DNA of 64,000 nucleotides from DASSUW01 sp963789005 (lineage in GTDB: Bacteria; Actinomycetota; Thermoleophilia; Solirubrobacterales; Solirubrobacteraceae). Below, one piece after another: positions 38,895-47,558 of the stretch. Below the pieces are notes generated by a model. It had not been told where the DNA came from. It did no database searches and saw only the letters and a list, made by a program, of their open reading frames with translations. The stretch's first letter is position 1. Every line of letters starts with the position of its first letter. A program made the position numbers and the translations under genes. The stretch is from assembly GCA_963789005.1 (NCBI GenBank), contig CAWBIZ010000002.1, positions 434,001-498,000 of the forward strand. The letters run 5' to 3'.

Positions 38895-40008
38895 ATGGCC
38901 ACGCCGCCCACCTCACCGCCCACCCCGCAGCGCCTGGCCGCCATCCGCGAGCAGCTGTCCCTGCTCTCGGACTACCTTTGACCCGGCAGGGCTGAAGACG
39001 CGCATCGCCGAGCTCGAGCAGCAGATGGGCGAGCCGGGGTTCTGGGACGAGCCGGACGCAGCCGGCCGCGTCGGTGCCGAGCACTCCCGTATCAGCCGCC
39101 GCGTGGAGACGTTCGAGCGCCTGCACGCCGACGCCGAGGACCTCGACGGGCTCGTCGAGCTCGCCGAGGAGGACCCCGAGCTGGCCGCCGAGCTCGAGGA
39201 GACGCTCGCGTCGGTCGAGGAGCGGCTCGCCGAGCTCGAGGAGGAGCGGCTCTTCACCGGCAAGTACGACGCCGGCGACGCGCTGGTGACCGTCAACGCC
39301 GGGGCCGGCGGGACCGACGCCCAGGACTGGGCGGAGATGGTCCTGCGGATGATGATGCGATGGGCCGAGCGGCGCGGCTTCAAGGTCGACCTCCTCGAGG
39401 CCAGCGCAGGCGAGGAGGCGGGCATCAAGTCGGCCACGTTCCGCGCCGACGGCGAGAACGCCTACGGGCTCTACAGCGCCGAGAAGGGCGTGCACCGGCT
39501 CGTGCGGTTGTCGCCGTTCGACGCCGCCAACCGCCGCCAGACGAGCTTCGCGGGCGTCGAGGTCGCGCCCGTGGTCGAGGACGCCGACGTCTCGATCGAG
39601 GACGACGACCTGCAGGTCGACACCTACCGCGCCTCCGGGGCGGGCGGCCAGCACGTCAACAAGACCGACTCCGCGGTCCGCATCACCCACAGGCCGACCG
39701 GCGTCGTCGTGCAGTGCCAGAACGAGCGCTCGCAGTCGGCGAACAAGGCGACGGCGATGGCGATGCTGCGCTCCAAGCTCGTCGAGCGGGCCGAGCGGGA
39801 GCGCCAGGCGGAGATCGCCCGCGAGCGCGGCGAGGCGCAGGACGTCAACTTCGGCTCCCAGATCCGCTCCTACGTGCTGCACCCGTACACGATGGTCAAG
39901 GACCACCGCACCGACTTCGAGGTCGGCAGCGCCGAGCGCGTGCTCGACGGCGACCTCGACGGCTTCGTGCGCGCGTGGCTGGAGGCGAACGCGAAGGCCA
40001 CGAACTGA
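38895..40008 (+). CDS. prfB: Peptide chain release factor 2, with programmed +1 frameshift
   Basis: RF2 recognises UGA and UAA. Translation from ATG 38895 gives 28 codons ending SLLSDYL, then an in-frame TGA at 38979-38981 within the canonical site CTTTGAC. Slipping +1 after CTT joins bases ..38978 to 38980.. and continues DPAGLKTRIAELEQQMGEPG, giving about 370 residues. The stop-recognition tripeptide SPF (RLVRLSPFDAANRR) and the catalytic GGQ (ASGAGGQHVNKTDS) are present. RF2 shortage would raise frameshifting, an autoregulatory loop. No strong upstream ribosome-like stimulator is visible. Confidence 0.96.
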
Positions 40009-40046
40009 GCGCGGCGGTAGGCGGCGCCAGGCTGCGATGGCCCGCC

Positions 40047-40922
40047 ATGGGCGGCGCACGGCTGCGCCGGCCGGCTCTCGACGGCTGGTTCTGGCGCTTC
40101 ACCTGGCCCGACGGGAGAGCGGCGATCGTCCTGGCGGGGGTCTGTCCCGGTTGGGCGCTGGCCGGCGTAGCCATGCATCCCGGCCGCGTCTGGCGGTCGA
40201 CGATCCTCGACGCACCGATGGCTGACGCTCGCGGGGTTCGGATCGGGAATGCGTTCGCCGGCGAGGCCGAGCGGCTGCGCGTGGCGATCCCGGGTGCGCG
40301 CGTGCACGCCGATCTGCGCGACGCGGTGCGCTGGCCACGGCCGTGGCTGGGGACCGGTCCGGCGGGCTGGCTTCCAGGGATGCGCCAGTACTGGCTCCCA
40401 GGGGTGTTGCGCGCGCAGGCCGAGGGCTTCGTGGAGGTCGACGAGCGCTGGTCGCTGGACGGCGCGACCGCCTACGCGGAGCGCAACTGGGGCAACGGCT
40501 TCCCGCCGGAGTGGTGGTGGGGAGAGGCGCACGACTTCCGCGGCGGCGACCCCGTCACGGTCGCCTTCGCGGGCGGGCCGGCGCTCGGGCCGCTGCGGGC
40601 GACGGCGGTCGTGGTGCACGTCGGCGGCCGGTTGGTCCGGCTCGGCGAGCCCGTGGTCGCCGGGGTGCGCGAGCAACTGGCGCCCGGCCACTGGGCGCTC
40701 CGCGGCCGCTCGGCGCGCCACCGCGTCGAGATCGAGGGCAGCGCGGTCCCGGCGGCCGCCCACATCCTCGACGTGCCCGTGCCGGGAGAGCGCCGCACCG
40801 TCCCGTGGTCGCATCAGCACCTCGCCGGGGAGTTGCGCGTGCGCGTGATGCGCCGCGGGCGGCTCGTGTACGAGGGCGAGAGCGAGCTCGCCGGGCTCGA
40901 GCACGGCCGCGCCCCGGGGTGA
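40047..40922 (+). CDS. Tocopherol cyclase-like family protein
   Basis: A 291-residue beta-rich protein. The region from about residue 140 (TAYAERNWGNGFPPEWWWGE, then AHDFRGGDPVTVAFAGG) matches the signature of tocopherol-cyclase-like proteins. An N-terminal WFWRFTWPDG and a tryptophan-rich middle also fit. True tocopherol synthesis is a plant and cyanobacterial pathway, and no other gene of it is seen, so the substrate is probably different (a lipid or pigment). The N-terminus follows a duplicated GGARLR(W/R)PA segment, making the start uncertain. Repeat copy B lies downstream. Confidence 0.65.
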   Translation: MGGARLRRPALDGWFWRFTWPDGRAAIVLAGVCPGWALAGVAMHPGRVWRSTILDAPMADARGVRIGNAFAGEAERLRVAIPGARVHADLRDAVRWPRPWLGTGPAGWLPGMRQYWLPGVLRAQAEGFVEVDERWSLDGATAYAERNWGNGFPPEWWWGEAHDFRGGDPVTVAFAGGPALGPLRATAVVVHVGGRLVRLGEPVVAGVREQLAPGHWALRGRSARHRVEIEGSAVPAAAHILDVPVPGERRTVPWSHQHLAGELRVRVMRRGRLVYEGESELAGLEHGRAPG

Positions 40923-40979
40923 GTCCCGATCGCGGCGCTTGCGCCGGCGAACGCGACGGCGGCCCCGGCGCATCTCGTT

Positions 40980-41360
40980 GCGCCGGCGAACGTCAACGGC
41001 GCTGGGTAGGGAGGTTGAGGTGCCGGCCGCGGCGCGGGGAAGCGAGTTGGGTGTCTTTCGGCGCGTCTCTAAGCGCCCGAATACACCTTTCTCCCCGTCT
41101 GGAGGAGAAAGGTGTATCCCGGTGCGGCGCGGTTCGCCGAGATACACCAAACTCCCCGTCAAGGCGGGATTACGTGTCAATCGGCGAGCCGGTGATCATC
41201 GATTGACACGTAGATGCTCGTCTGGAGCATGAACGTGGATATCGGCGCGCCGCGGGTCATCGATTGCCACGAAACCCCGGCTTGACGGCGCCGCTCGGGG
41301 ACCGACCGCGCGGCCGGCTCCCTCACTTCCCCACCCAGCGCCGTTGACGTTCGCCGGCGC
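40980..41360. repeat. Composite palindromic intergenic repeat, copy B (two modules)
   Basis: A 381-bp non-coding element bounded by perfect 28-bp inverted ends (40980-41007 and 41333-41360; outer part GCGCCGGCGAACGTCAAC). Module 1 has a perfect stem ATACACCTTTCTCC (41081-41094) with GGAGAAAGGTGTAT (41104-41117) and related words at 41044 and 41142-41155. Module 2 has the CGATTGACACGT words (41170-41183, 41200-41212, degenerate at 41232 and 41261) around the core CGTCTGGAGCATGAACGTG at 41219-41237, shared with copy A in 18 of 19 bases. A stray copy of the outer end, TTGCGCCGGCGAACG, lies at 40939-40953. Confidence 0.88.
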
Positions 41361-41376
41361 GCCAGGGCGCCCCTCA

Positions 41377-41382
41377 TAGGCT
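41377..41382 (+). promoter_or_regulatory. -10 box of leaderless nadC
   Basis: TAGGCT ends exactly 7 nt before the ATG of nadC, directly after repeat copy B. No ribosome site is present. Confidence 0.6.
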
Positions 41383-41389
41383 GCTCCCC

Positions 41390-42238
41390 ATGGACCACGA
41401 GACGCTTGAGCTGATCGACCGCGCGCTGGCCGAGGACGTCGGCGACGGCGACGCCACGACGGAGGCGACCGTGGATGTCGGCGCGCGGGCGGAGGCGCGG
41501 ATCCGCCAGAAGGAGTACGGCGTGATCTCGGGCATCCCGGTCGCGATGGCGGTGTTCGAGCGGGTGGATCCCCAGCTGCACGTCGAGGCGCTCACCGGCC
41601 CGGGTATGTGGAACGACCCCGGGACCCCGGTGTTGGCCGTCGAAGGATCGGCCCGAAGCATCCTCACTGCCGAGCGCACGGCGCTGAACTTCCTCGGGCG
41701 CCTGTCCGGGGTTGCCACCGCCACCGCACGGGTGGTGCGAGCGGTCCGCGACGCCGGCGGCACCGCGCAGATTCTCGACACCCGCAAGACCACCCCGGGC
41801 CTGCGCGCGCTCGAGAAGCGGGCGGTGGTCGACGGCGGCGGCGTCAACCACCGCGCCGGCTTGTACGACGCGATCCTGATCAAGGAGAACCACATCGCCG
41901 CCGCCGGCGGGATCGCGCGCGCGGTCGGGCGCGCTCGCGACGCCCGTCCCAGCCTCCCGCTGGCCGTCGAGGTGCGCGACCTCGACGAGATCGACGTCGC
42001 GCTCTACGCCGGGGCGCCCCGTCTCCTGCTCGACAACATGACCCCCGACGAGGTGCGCGCCGCGGTCGCCCGGGTGGCCGGTCGGGCAGAGCTCGAAGCG
42101 TCAGGAAACATGACTGCCGAGACAGTTTTGGTCTATGCGACCATTGAAGGGCTAGACTACGTCTCGATGGGCGCCCTCACGCACTCGGCGCCCGCTCTCG
42201 ACCTCTCCCTGGCCCTGGAGGCCCTCCCCCCGAAATGA
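41390..42238 (+). CDS. nadC: Nicotinate-nucleotide pyrophosphorylase (quinolinate phosphoribosyltransferase)
   Basis: A 282-residue enzyme converting quinolinate and PRPP to nicotinate mononucleotide, CO2 and pyrophosphate. Signatures are LNFLGRLSGVATATA, TRKTTPGLRALEKRAVVDGG (substrate-binding Arg and Lys), ILIKENHI and LLLDNMTPDE. It is translationally coupled to nadA (ATGA). L-aspartate oxidase (nadB), usually in the same operon, is absent. Confidence 0.97.
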   Translation: MDHETLELIDRALAEDVGDGDATTEATVDVGARAEARIRQKEYGVISGIPVAMAVFERVDPQLHVEALTGPGMWNDPGTPVLAVEGSARSILTAERTALNFLGRLSGVATATARVVRAVRDAGGTAQILDTRKTTPGLRALEKRAVVDGGGVNHRAGLYDAILIKENHIAAAGGIARAVGRARDARPSLPLAVEVRDLDEIDVALYAGAPRLLLDNMTPDEVRAAVARVAGRAELEASGNMTAETVLVYATIEGLDYVSMGALTHSAPALDLSLALEALPPK

Positions 42239-43212
42239 CCCTGCTCACGCTCGACAACATCCCGGCGCTGCAGGCCGAGGTGCGCGCGCTCGCGGAGGAG
42301 CGCGGGGCGGTGATCCTCGCCCACAACTACCAGCTGCCCGAGGTCCAGGACGTGGCCGACTTCGTGGGCGACTCGCTCGGCCTGTCCCAGCAGGCGGCGG
42401 CCACCGGCAGCGAGGTGATCGCGTTCTGCGGCGTGCACTTCATGGCCGAGACGGCGTCGATCCTCTCGCCCGAGAAGACCGTCCTGCTCCCCGACCCGGA
42501 TGCCGGCTGCTCGCTGGCCGACTCGATCACCGCGCCCCAGCTGCGTGCCTGGAAGGCCGCCCATCCCGGCGCGGTCACCGTGATGTACGTCAACACCACC
42601 GCCGACGTGAAGGCGGAGACCGACTACTGCGTGACGTCATCGAACGCCGTCAAGGTGGTCGAGCACATCTATCGCGAGCACGGCGCGGACACCGAGATCC
42701 TCTTCGGGCCGGACATGTTCCTCGGCGCGTACGTCGAGAAGATGACCGGCAAGCCGATGCGCGTCTGGGACGGCGAGTGCCATGTCCACGCCGGCATCCG
42801 GCCGTCCGACATCGCGGAGATGCGCGAGGCGCACCCCGGGGCCGACTTCCTCATCCACCCCGAGTGCGGCTGCTCGACCTCGGTCATGGAGTACGTCGCC
42901 GCCGGCGACGTGAACCCCGAGGGCGTGCACATGCTCTCCACCGGCGGGATGCTCGGCTACGCCGCCACCGCGCCGAGCGGCGCGACGGCGATCGTGGCCA
43001 CCGAGACCGGCATGCTGCACCCGCTGCAGATGGCCCGCCCCGACGTCGACTTCGTCGCCGCCAACGAGGCCGCCAGCTGCCGCTACATGAAGATGATCAC
43101 GCTGCCGAAGCTGCGCGACGCGCTGCGCGAGATGGCGCCGGAGGTCAAGGTCGCCGACGCGGTCGCCGATCGCGCCCGCGTCCCCATCGAGCGCATGGTA
43201 GGCATCAGCTAA
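42235..43212 (+). CDS. nadA: Quinolinate synthase
   Basis: A 325-residue [4Fe-4S] enzyme condensing iminoaspartate with dihydroxyacetone phosphate. The N-terminal LAHNYQLPEVQDVADFVGDS and the three cluster cysteines (AFCGVHFMAET; HPECGCSTSV; NEAASCRYMKM) are visible. It starts within the nadC stop codon. Iminoaspartate must come from a nadB or aspartate dehydrogenase encoded elsewhere. Confidence 0.97.
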   Translation: MTLLTLDNIPALQAEVRALAEERGAVILAHNYQLPEVQDVADFVGDSLGLSQQAAATGSEVIAFCGVHFMAETASILSPEKTVLLPDPDAGCSLADSITAPQLRAWKAAHPGAVTVMYVNTTADVKAETDYCVTSSNAVKVVEHIYREHGADTEILFGPDMFLGAYVEKMTGKPMRVWDGECHVHAGIRPSDIAEMREAHPGADFLIHPECGCSTSVMEYVAAGDVNPEGVHMLSTGGMLGYAATAPSGATAIVATETGMLHPLQMARPDVDFVAANEAASCRYMKMITLPKLRDALREMAPEVKVADAVADRARVPIERMVGIS

Positions 43213-43213
43213 G

Positions 43214-43245
43214 GGGTCTGACCCTCTATCTAAAGGGTCTGACCC
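43214..43245. repeat. Paired GGGTCTGACCC palindromes after nadA
   Basis: GGGTCTGACCC occurs at 43214-43224 and 43235-43245, each preceded by A and G residues. Each unit is a near-palindrome (one central base), and the two can pair with each other around a 10-nt spacer. The position between convergent genes suggests a bidirectional terminator or a REP-like element. Confidence 0.6.
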
Positions 43246-43607
43246 GTCAGGCGGGTTCGGGGAGCAGCTCGAGGCCCGCGCTCGGCCGCCTCGCGGACGA
43301 GCGGCAGCTGCTCCCGGCGGCGCTCGAACTCGGCCGGGGTGTAGCAGTGCACCTCGGCCTGGTCGCCCATCTCGTAGGCGTCCCACAGGCTCCCGCACAC
43401 GTACACGCGCTCGAGCCACGGCACGCCGTCGAAGAACTCGGAGACGAGCACGAGCACGAACTCCGGGCCGCGCTCGCGCTGCGGCCCGGCGCCACGCAGG
43501 TCCGCGACGCGCGCGCCGCCGAGCAGGGCTCGCTGGATCGGCCAGCGGTCGGTGACCCGCTCGACGTAGCGCTCGAGCTCGCGGTGGTTGAGCTCAGGCA
43601 GGGGCAC
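43230..43607 (-). CDS. Small nucleotidyltransferase-like protein with a probable C-terminal frameshift
   Basis: A 125-residue frame starting GTG at 43607. The segment EFVLVLVSEFFDGVPWLERV followed by YVCGSLWDAYEMGDQAEVH resembles minimal nucleotidyltransferase-type proteins that end in REA..RG. In the frame as given the protein ends in a low-complexity Arg/Thr tail and runs into the paired palindromes. Removing one C near 43277 gives REAAERGLELLPEPA and a stop at 43247-43249, which looks more natural. Function unknown. Confidence 0.6.
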   Translation of the reverse strand: MPLPELNHRELERYVERVTDRWPIQRALLGGARVADLRGAGPQRERGPEFVLVLVSEFFDGVPWLERVYVCGSLWDAYEMGDQAEVHCYTPAEFERRREQLPLVREAAERGPRAAPRTRLTGQTL

Positions 43608-43643
43608 TCGGCCACGGATCGTGGCAAACGCGGCCCGACGCGG

Positions 43644-45320
43644 TCAAGGGACGCGCTCGAGCCGGTCGCGCTCTGGCGGGGTGATCGGCGTGCCGTCGAC
43701 CGAGGGCTCGAGGTGGTCTTCCAGCGCCTTCGTGTCCTCGGGACCGCCCGCGCGGTTCGTTCCGCGCGTCAGGGTGGGGTAGTTGTCGTCGCGATTGGCC
43801 ATGCCGGAGTTGACGGTGATCCGGTACTCGCGCTCCGGCTCGACCGGGTCGCCGCCGATCTCGAGCCCGGTGACCGGGTTGGGCGCGCTCGCGCACGGCG
43901 TGTTCTTGATCGCCCGCGCGGTCGTGGCGCTCCACGTGTAGCTCACGCTCGCCGAGGCGTGCATGACCTCGGTCTTCGAGCGCCCGCACCACTGCTCCTT
44001 GAGCAGGTCGAGCAGCTGTGCGCCGGTGAGCGTCATCGACACCAGCGAGGTCCCGAACGGCTGGGTCATGAACGCGCGCGCATAGCTCACCTCTCCCGCC
44101 GCGAGCCCGGCACGCACCTGGCCGGGGCGGATGAACGCGGCGTCGCCGCCTCCGGCCTCCCGCTGGGCGTCGGCCACGAGGTTGCCCATCTTGCTCTCGC
44201 CAGACCGGTCGCGGTAGCGCGACGCCGAGTCGGCCAGGCGGCCGACCACGCGGTCCGCCAGCGGCGCCGCGAACGTGCGGTAGCGCTCGATCATCTCGGT
44301 CATGTCCGGGGCCCGCATGACCCAGTGGCCGACCAGCCAGTTGCGGGCGCGCGTGCGCGTCACGTCGCCCGTCCGGCGATCGATCTCGACCTGGAGCCGC
44401 GTGATGAGTCGCCCGTACGAGGCGGCGCTGGTCACCCGCTTGCCCCACATCACGCAGTTGTAGACGGCGTGGGTGTGGCCGGTGAGGAAGAGGTCGACGT
44501 CGCGCGTCGTGTCGCGCACGATGTTGCGCAGCGGCCCCCTGAGGCCCGAGCACCCGTTCACCCCGGCGCGCTCGCGCGTGAAGCCGCCCTCGTGCAGGAG
44601 CACGACGATCGCGTTCACGCCGCGGCGCTTGAGCTTGCGGGCGTAGTAGTTGGCGGTGGTCGCCTCGTCACGGAACCGCAGGCGGCGCGCGAAGGTCGGG
44701 GAGATGTAGTCGGGCGTGCCCTCGAGCGTCATCCCGATGAAGCCGATCTTGACCGGCCCGACCTGGCGGATCGCGTACGGCGGGAAGACCCGCTTGCCGG
44801 TGCTCCGGTTGATCACGTTCGCGGCCAGGAACGGGAAGTTGGCTCCCTCGTACGGCGAGCCGTCGGCGCAGCCGTCGATCGGATGGCAGCCGCCGCGCTT
44901 GAGGCGGCGCAGCTCGGCCGGCCCCTCGTCGAACTCGTGGTTGCCGACCGCCGCGACGTCGAGCCCGATCGCATTCATGGCCTCGATCGTCGGCTCGTCG
45001 TGGAACAGCGAGGAGAGCAGCGGGCTCCCGCCCACGAGGTCGCCGGCGGCGACCACGAACGTGTGGCGGGCGCGCTGGCGCAGCGTGCGGATGTGCGTGG
45101 CGAGGTACTCGACGCCGCCGGCCGGGAAGCGCTCGTCTTCGCGGCGCATGATCGTGCCGGCAGTGGTCGACTGGAGGTGACCGTGGAAGTCGTTGATCCC
45201 GAGCAGCTGGACACGCACCGGCGGGGGCGGTGGCTTGCGCGGCTTCTGCCGCTTCTGCGCGAGCGCAGGAGCGGCGAGCAGCAGGAAAACGGCGGCTGTC
45301 AGTACGGCGATCCGGTGCAT
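43644..45320 (-). CDS. Secreted bifunctional metallophosphatase/5'-nucleotidase
   Basis: A 558-residue exported enzyme. The signal peptide is MHRIAVLTAAVFLLLAAPAL, followed by a basic Pro-rich spacer. The metallophosphatase domain shows GINDFHGHL, VVAAGDLVGGSPLLSS, AVGNHEFDEG and LTGHTHAVYNC, the dimetal ligands. The C-terminal 5'-nucleotidase domain follows (MGNLVADAQR; VNSGMANRDDNYPTLT). It probably salvages extracellular nucleotides. It is followed in the same direction upstream by an M16 peptidase gene, 43 bp apart. Confidence 0.92.
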   Translation of the reverse strand: MHRIAVLTAAVFLLLAAPALAQKRQKPRKPPPPPVRVQLLGINDFHGHLQSTTAGTIMRREDERFPAGGVEYLATHIRTLRQRARHTFVVAAGDLVGGSPLLSSLFHDEPTIEAMNAIGLDVAAVGNHEFDEGPAELRRLKRGGCHPIDGCADGSPYEGANFPFLAANVINRSTGKRVFPPYAIRQVGPVKIGFIGMTLEGTPDYISPTFARRLRFRDEATTANYYARKLKRRGVNAIVVLLHEGGFTRERAGVNGCSGLRGPLRNIVRDTTRDVDLFLTGHTHAVYNCVMWGKRVTSAASYGRLITRLQVEIDRRTGDVTRTRARNWLVGHWVMRAPDMTEMIERYRTFAAPLADRVVGRLADSASRYRDRSGESKMGNLVADAQREAGGGDAAFIRPGQVRAGLAAGEVSYARAFMTQPFGTSLVSMTLTGAQLLDLLKEQWCGRSKTEVMHASASVSYTWSATTARAIKNTPCASAPNPVTGLEIGGDPVEPEREYRITVNSGMANRDDNYPTLTRGTNRAGGPEDTKALEDHLEPSVDGTPITPPERDRLERVP

Positions 45321-45363
45321 TGCCCGACCACAGCTAAACAACCCGCACCGACGGAGGTTGCGG

Positions 45364-46617
45364 CTAGCTCGTGAAATCGGCGTCTTCGTGGGGGCCGACG
45401 ACCGCCACGGAGGCCTGATCCGAGATTCCACGCGCGACGTCAGCCACCTGGTCGAAGCTCGTGCGGTCGAGCGCCGCGATCGCGTCGTCGGGATCGATGC
45501 TGCCGCCGAAGACGACCGACTGCGAGGCCGCGTAGCGCGCCACCGCGTTGGTGTTCTCGAACGCCAGGACGCGCCGGCCGGCGGCGTAGGCGCGCGCCCG
45601 CTCGAACTCCTCCTCGTTCGGCCCGTCCGCCCGCAGCTCGTCGACGATCTCGCCCATGCGCGCGAACGCCTCGGTGCACTTGCTCGAGTCCAGGCCCGCC
45701 GACAGCTGGAGGATCGGGACGTCGGCGAACGAGTGGTCGACGGAGTAGACGGAGTAGGCGAGCCCGCGCTGCTCGCGGATCTCGTCGAACAGGCGCGAGC
45801 CCATCGAGCCGCCGAGCAGCGTGGAGTAGACGCCGAGCGCCGCGCGGTCCTCCGGACTGGAGGGATCGATCGACGGCCGGTAGGACATCCGCAGGTGCGA
45901 CTGGTTCGACGTGCGGTGCTCGACCAGGGTCTGCGGCGAGAACGGCGGCGCCGGCTCGCTGCCGCCGTTGGTGGAGATCGACGGGAAGCGGCCGAACGCC
46001 TCGGCCAGCTCGTTGTCGTCGGGCAGGTGCTCGAGGTTGCCGACGAGGAACGCGCCGCCGCGCGAGCCCGCCCACTGGCGCCCGCGGAAGGCCACGATGT
46101 CATCGCGCGTGAACGTCCGCAGGTGCTCGGCCGGGCCGAGCACGGGCCGCCCGAGCGGATGGTCGCCGAAGGCCGCGCGGTCGATCAGCTTCTCGGCCAC
46201 GACCGACGGCTGGTCGTCCGAGCGCGCGATCTCCTGGATCACGACGCCGCGCTCGCGGTCGAGCTCGTCGGCGTCGATCTTCGGGCGTCCCGCGAAGTCC
46301 GTCAGCAGGTCGATCGCCTCCTCGACGACCTCGGCCCGGCACGTGATGTGGAACGCGACGAGATCGTGCGAGGTGTAGGCGTTGAGCACGGCGCCCATCC
46401 GCTCGGCGGTCTCGTTGACCTTGCGGTAGTGGTCGTACTTCTCGCCGCCCTTGAACACCAGGTGCTCGAGGAAGTGGGCCATGCCGTTCTCCTCGCGGCG
46501 CTCGGTGCGGGCGCCGGCGTCGAACGCGACGAGCACGGTGGTCGCCCGCGTGCCGGGCAGCTCGATGCGGTGGATCGGCAGTCCGGAAGGGATCGTCGAG
46601 GTCTCGATGCGGGGCAT
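45364..46617 (-). CDS. M16-family zinc peptidase
   Basis: A 417-residue insulinase-family peptidase with the inverted zinc motif HFLEHLVFKG (HxxEH, near residue 50) and the downstream Glu ligand region. The C-terminal half-domain contains LLGGSMGSRLFDEIREQRGL with the substrate-binding Arg and Tyr (LAYSVYS). Related proteins degrade peptides or process precursors. ATG 46617 is chosen because TAGATT ends 5 nt upstream. It is divergent from ftsE. Confidence 0.93.
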   Translation of the reverse strand: MPRIETSTIPSGLPIHRIELPGTRATTVLVAFDAGARTERREENGMAHFLEHLVFKGGEKYDHYRKVNETAERMGAVLNAYTSHDLVAFHITCRAEVVEEAIDLLTDFAGRPKIDADELDRERGVVIQEIARSDDQPSVVAEKLIDRAAFGDHPLGRPVLGPAEHLRTFTRDDIVAFRGRQWAGSRGGAFLVGNLEHLPDDNELAEAFGRFPSISTNGGSEPAPPFSPQTLVEHRTSNQSHLRMSYRPSIDPSSPEDRAALGVYSTLLGGSMGSRLFDEIREQRGLAYSVYSVDHSFADVPILQLSAGLDSSKCTEAFARMGEIVDELRADGPNEEEFERARAYAAGRRVLAFENTNAVARYAASQSVVFGGSIDPDDAIAALDRTSFDQVADVARGISDQASVAVVGPHEDADFTS

Positions 46618-46694
46618 GCCCCAATCTAAGCGCACTGCACGAAAGCTCCCAAGCAGGGGCGCGCCGGGTGCGGGCGAAATACCCTGGTTGACTC

Positions 46695-47558
46695 ATGGCG
46701 ACGACCGAGCGACACGTCAGGCAGGCCCGCGCGCGTCCGCAGGGCCCTTCCGTGATCTCCTTCGAGAACGTCTCGAAGCGCTATCCGAGCGGCGACACCG
46801 GGCTCGAGAACGTCTCCTTCGCGGTGCGGCCCGGCGAGTTCGTGTTCATCGTCGGTGCGTCCGGCTCGGGCAAGTCGACGACGATGCGGCTGCTGATCAA
46901 GGAGGTCGAGCCGACGGGCGGCACGATCAACGTCGCCGGCCACGACCTGGCCCAGATCACGCGCCGCAAGGTGCCGTACTACCGCCGCAACCTCGGGGTC
47001 GTCTTCCAGGACTACAAGCTGCTGCCCAACCGGACGGTCTACGAGAACGTGGCGTACGCGCTCCAGGTGACGGGCGGCACGCGACGCGAGATCCGCGAGA
47101 AGGTGCCGGACATCCTGCGCCTCACGGGGCTCTCGCTCAAGCTCCACAGCCATCCGGACCAGCTCTCCGGCGGCGAGCAGCAGCGCGTGTCGGTGGCGCG
47201 CGCGTTCGTCAACCACCCGCCGCTGCTGCTGGCCGACGAGCCGACCGGCAACCTCGACCCCGACACGTCGATCGGGATCATGCAGCTGCTCTACCGGATC
47301 AACAAGACCGGCACGACGGTCGTGGTCGCCACGCACGACGTCGACATGGTGGACCGCATGCGCCGCCGGGTGATCGAGCTCTCCGGCGGCCGCGTGGTGC
47401 GCGACGAGCGCGTCGGGGCCTACGCGGCGCGCGAGTCGACGACCGAGTTCGCCGTGCGCCTGCGCGAGGACGACCTAGGCGAAGGCCTAGGCGAAGCCGG
47501 CGGCGAGGCCGAAGGCCGAGACAGGGCCGCCGGCGGCGAGCGAAGCGAGCCAGGATGA
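46695..47558 (+). CDS. ftsE: Cell-division ABC ATPase FtsE
   Basis: A 287-residue ABC ATPase that drives FtsX to activate peptidoglycan hydrolases at the division site. Walker A is VGASGSGKSTTMRLL, the ABC signature LSGGEQQRVSVARAFV, and Walker B LLLADEPTGNLDPDT. The domain is followed by a ~45-residue Glu/Gly-rich tail encoded by short direct repeats (CCTAGGCGAAG twice near 47476). TACCCT at 46680-46685 ends 9 nt before the ATG. Its stop overlaps the ftsX start (ATGA). Confidence 0.96.
   Translation: MATTERHVRQARARPQGPSVISFENVSKRYPSGDTGLENVSFAVRPGEFVFIVGASGSGKSTTMRLLIKEVEPTGGTINVAGHDLAQITRRKVPYYRRNLGVVFQDYKLLPNRTVYENVAYALQVTGGTRREIREKVPDILRLTGLSLKLHSHPDQLSGGEQQRVSVARAFVNHPPLLLADEPTGNLDPDTSIGIMQLLYRINKTGTTVVVATHDVDMVDRMRRRVIELSGGRVVRDERVGAYAARESTTEFAVRLREDDLGEGLGEAGGEAEGRDRAAGGERSEPG

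Noticed and set aside
40939..41232. Open frame across repeat copy B as a gene
   Set aside because: The translated product follows the palindromic words and would be dictated by the repeat; no homology-like motif and no start signal.
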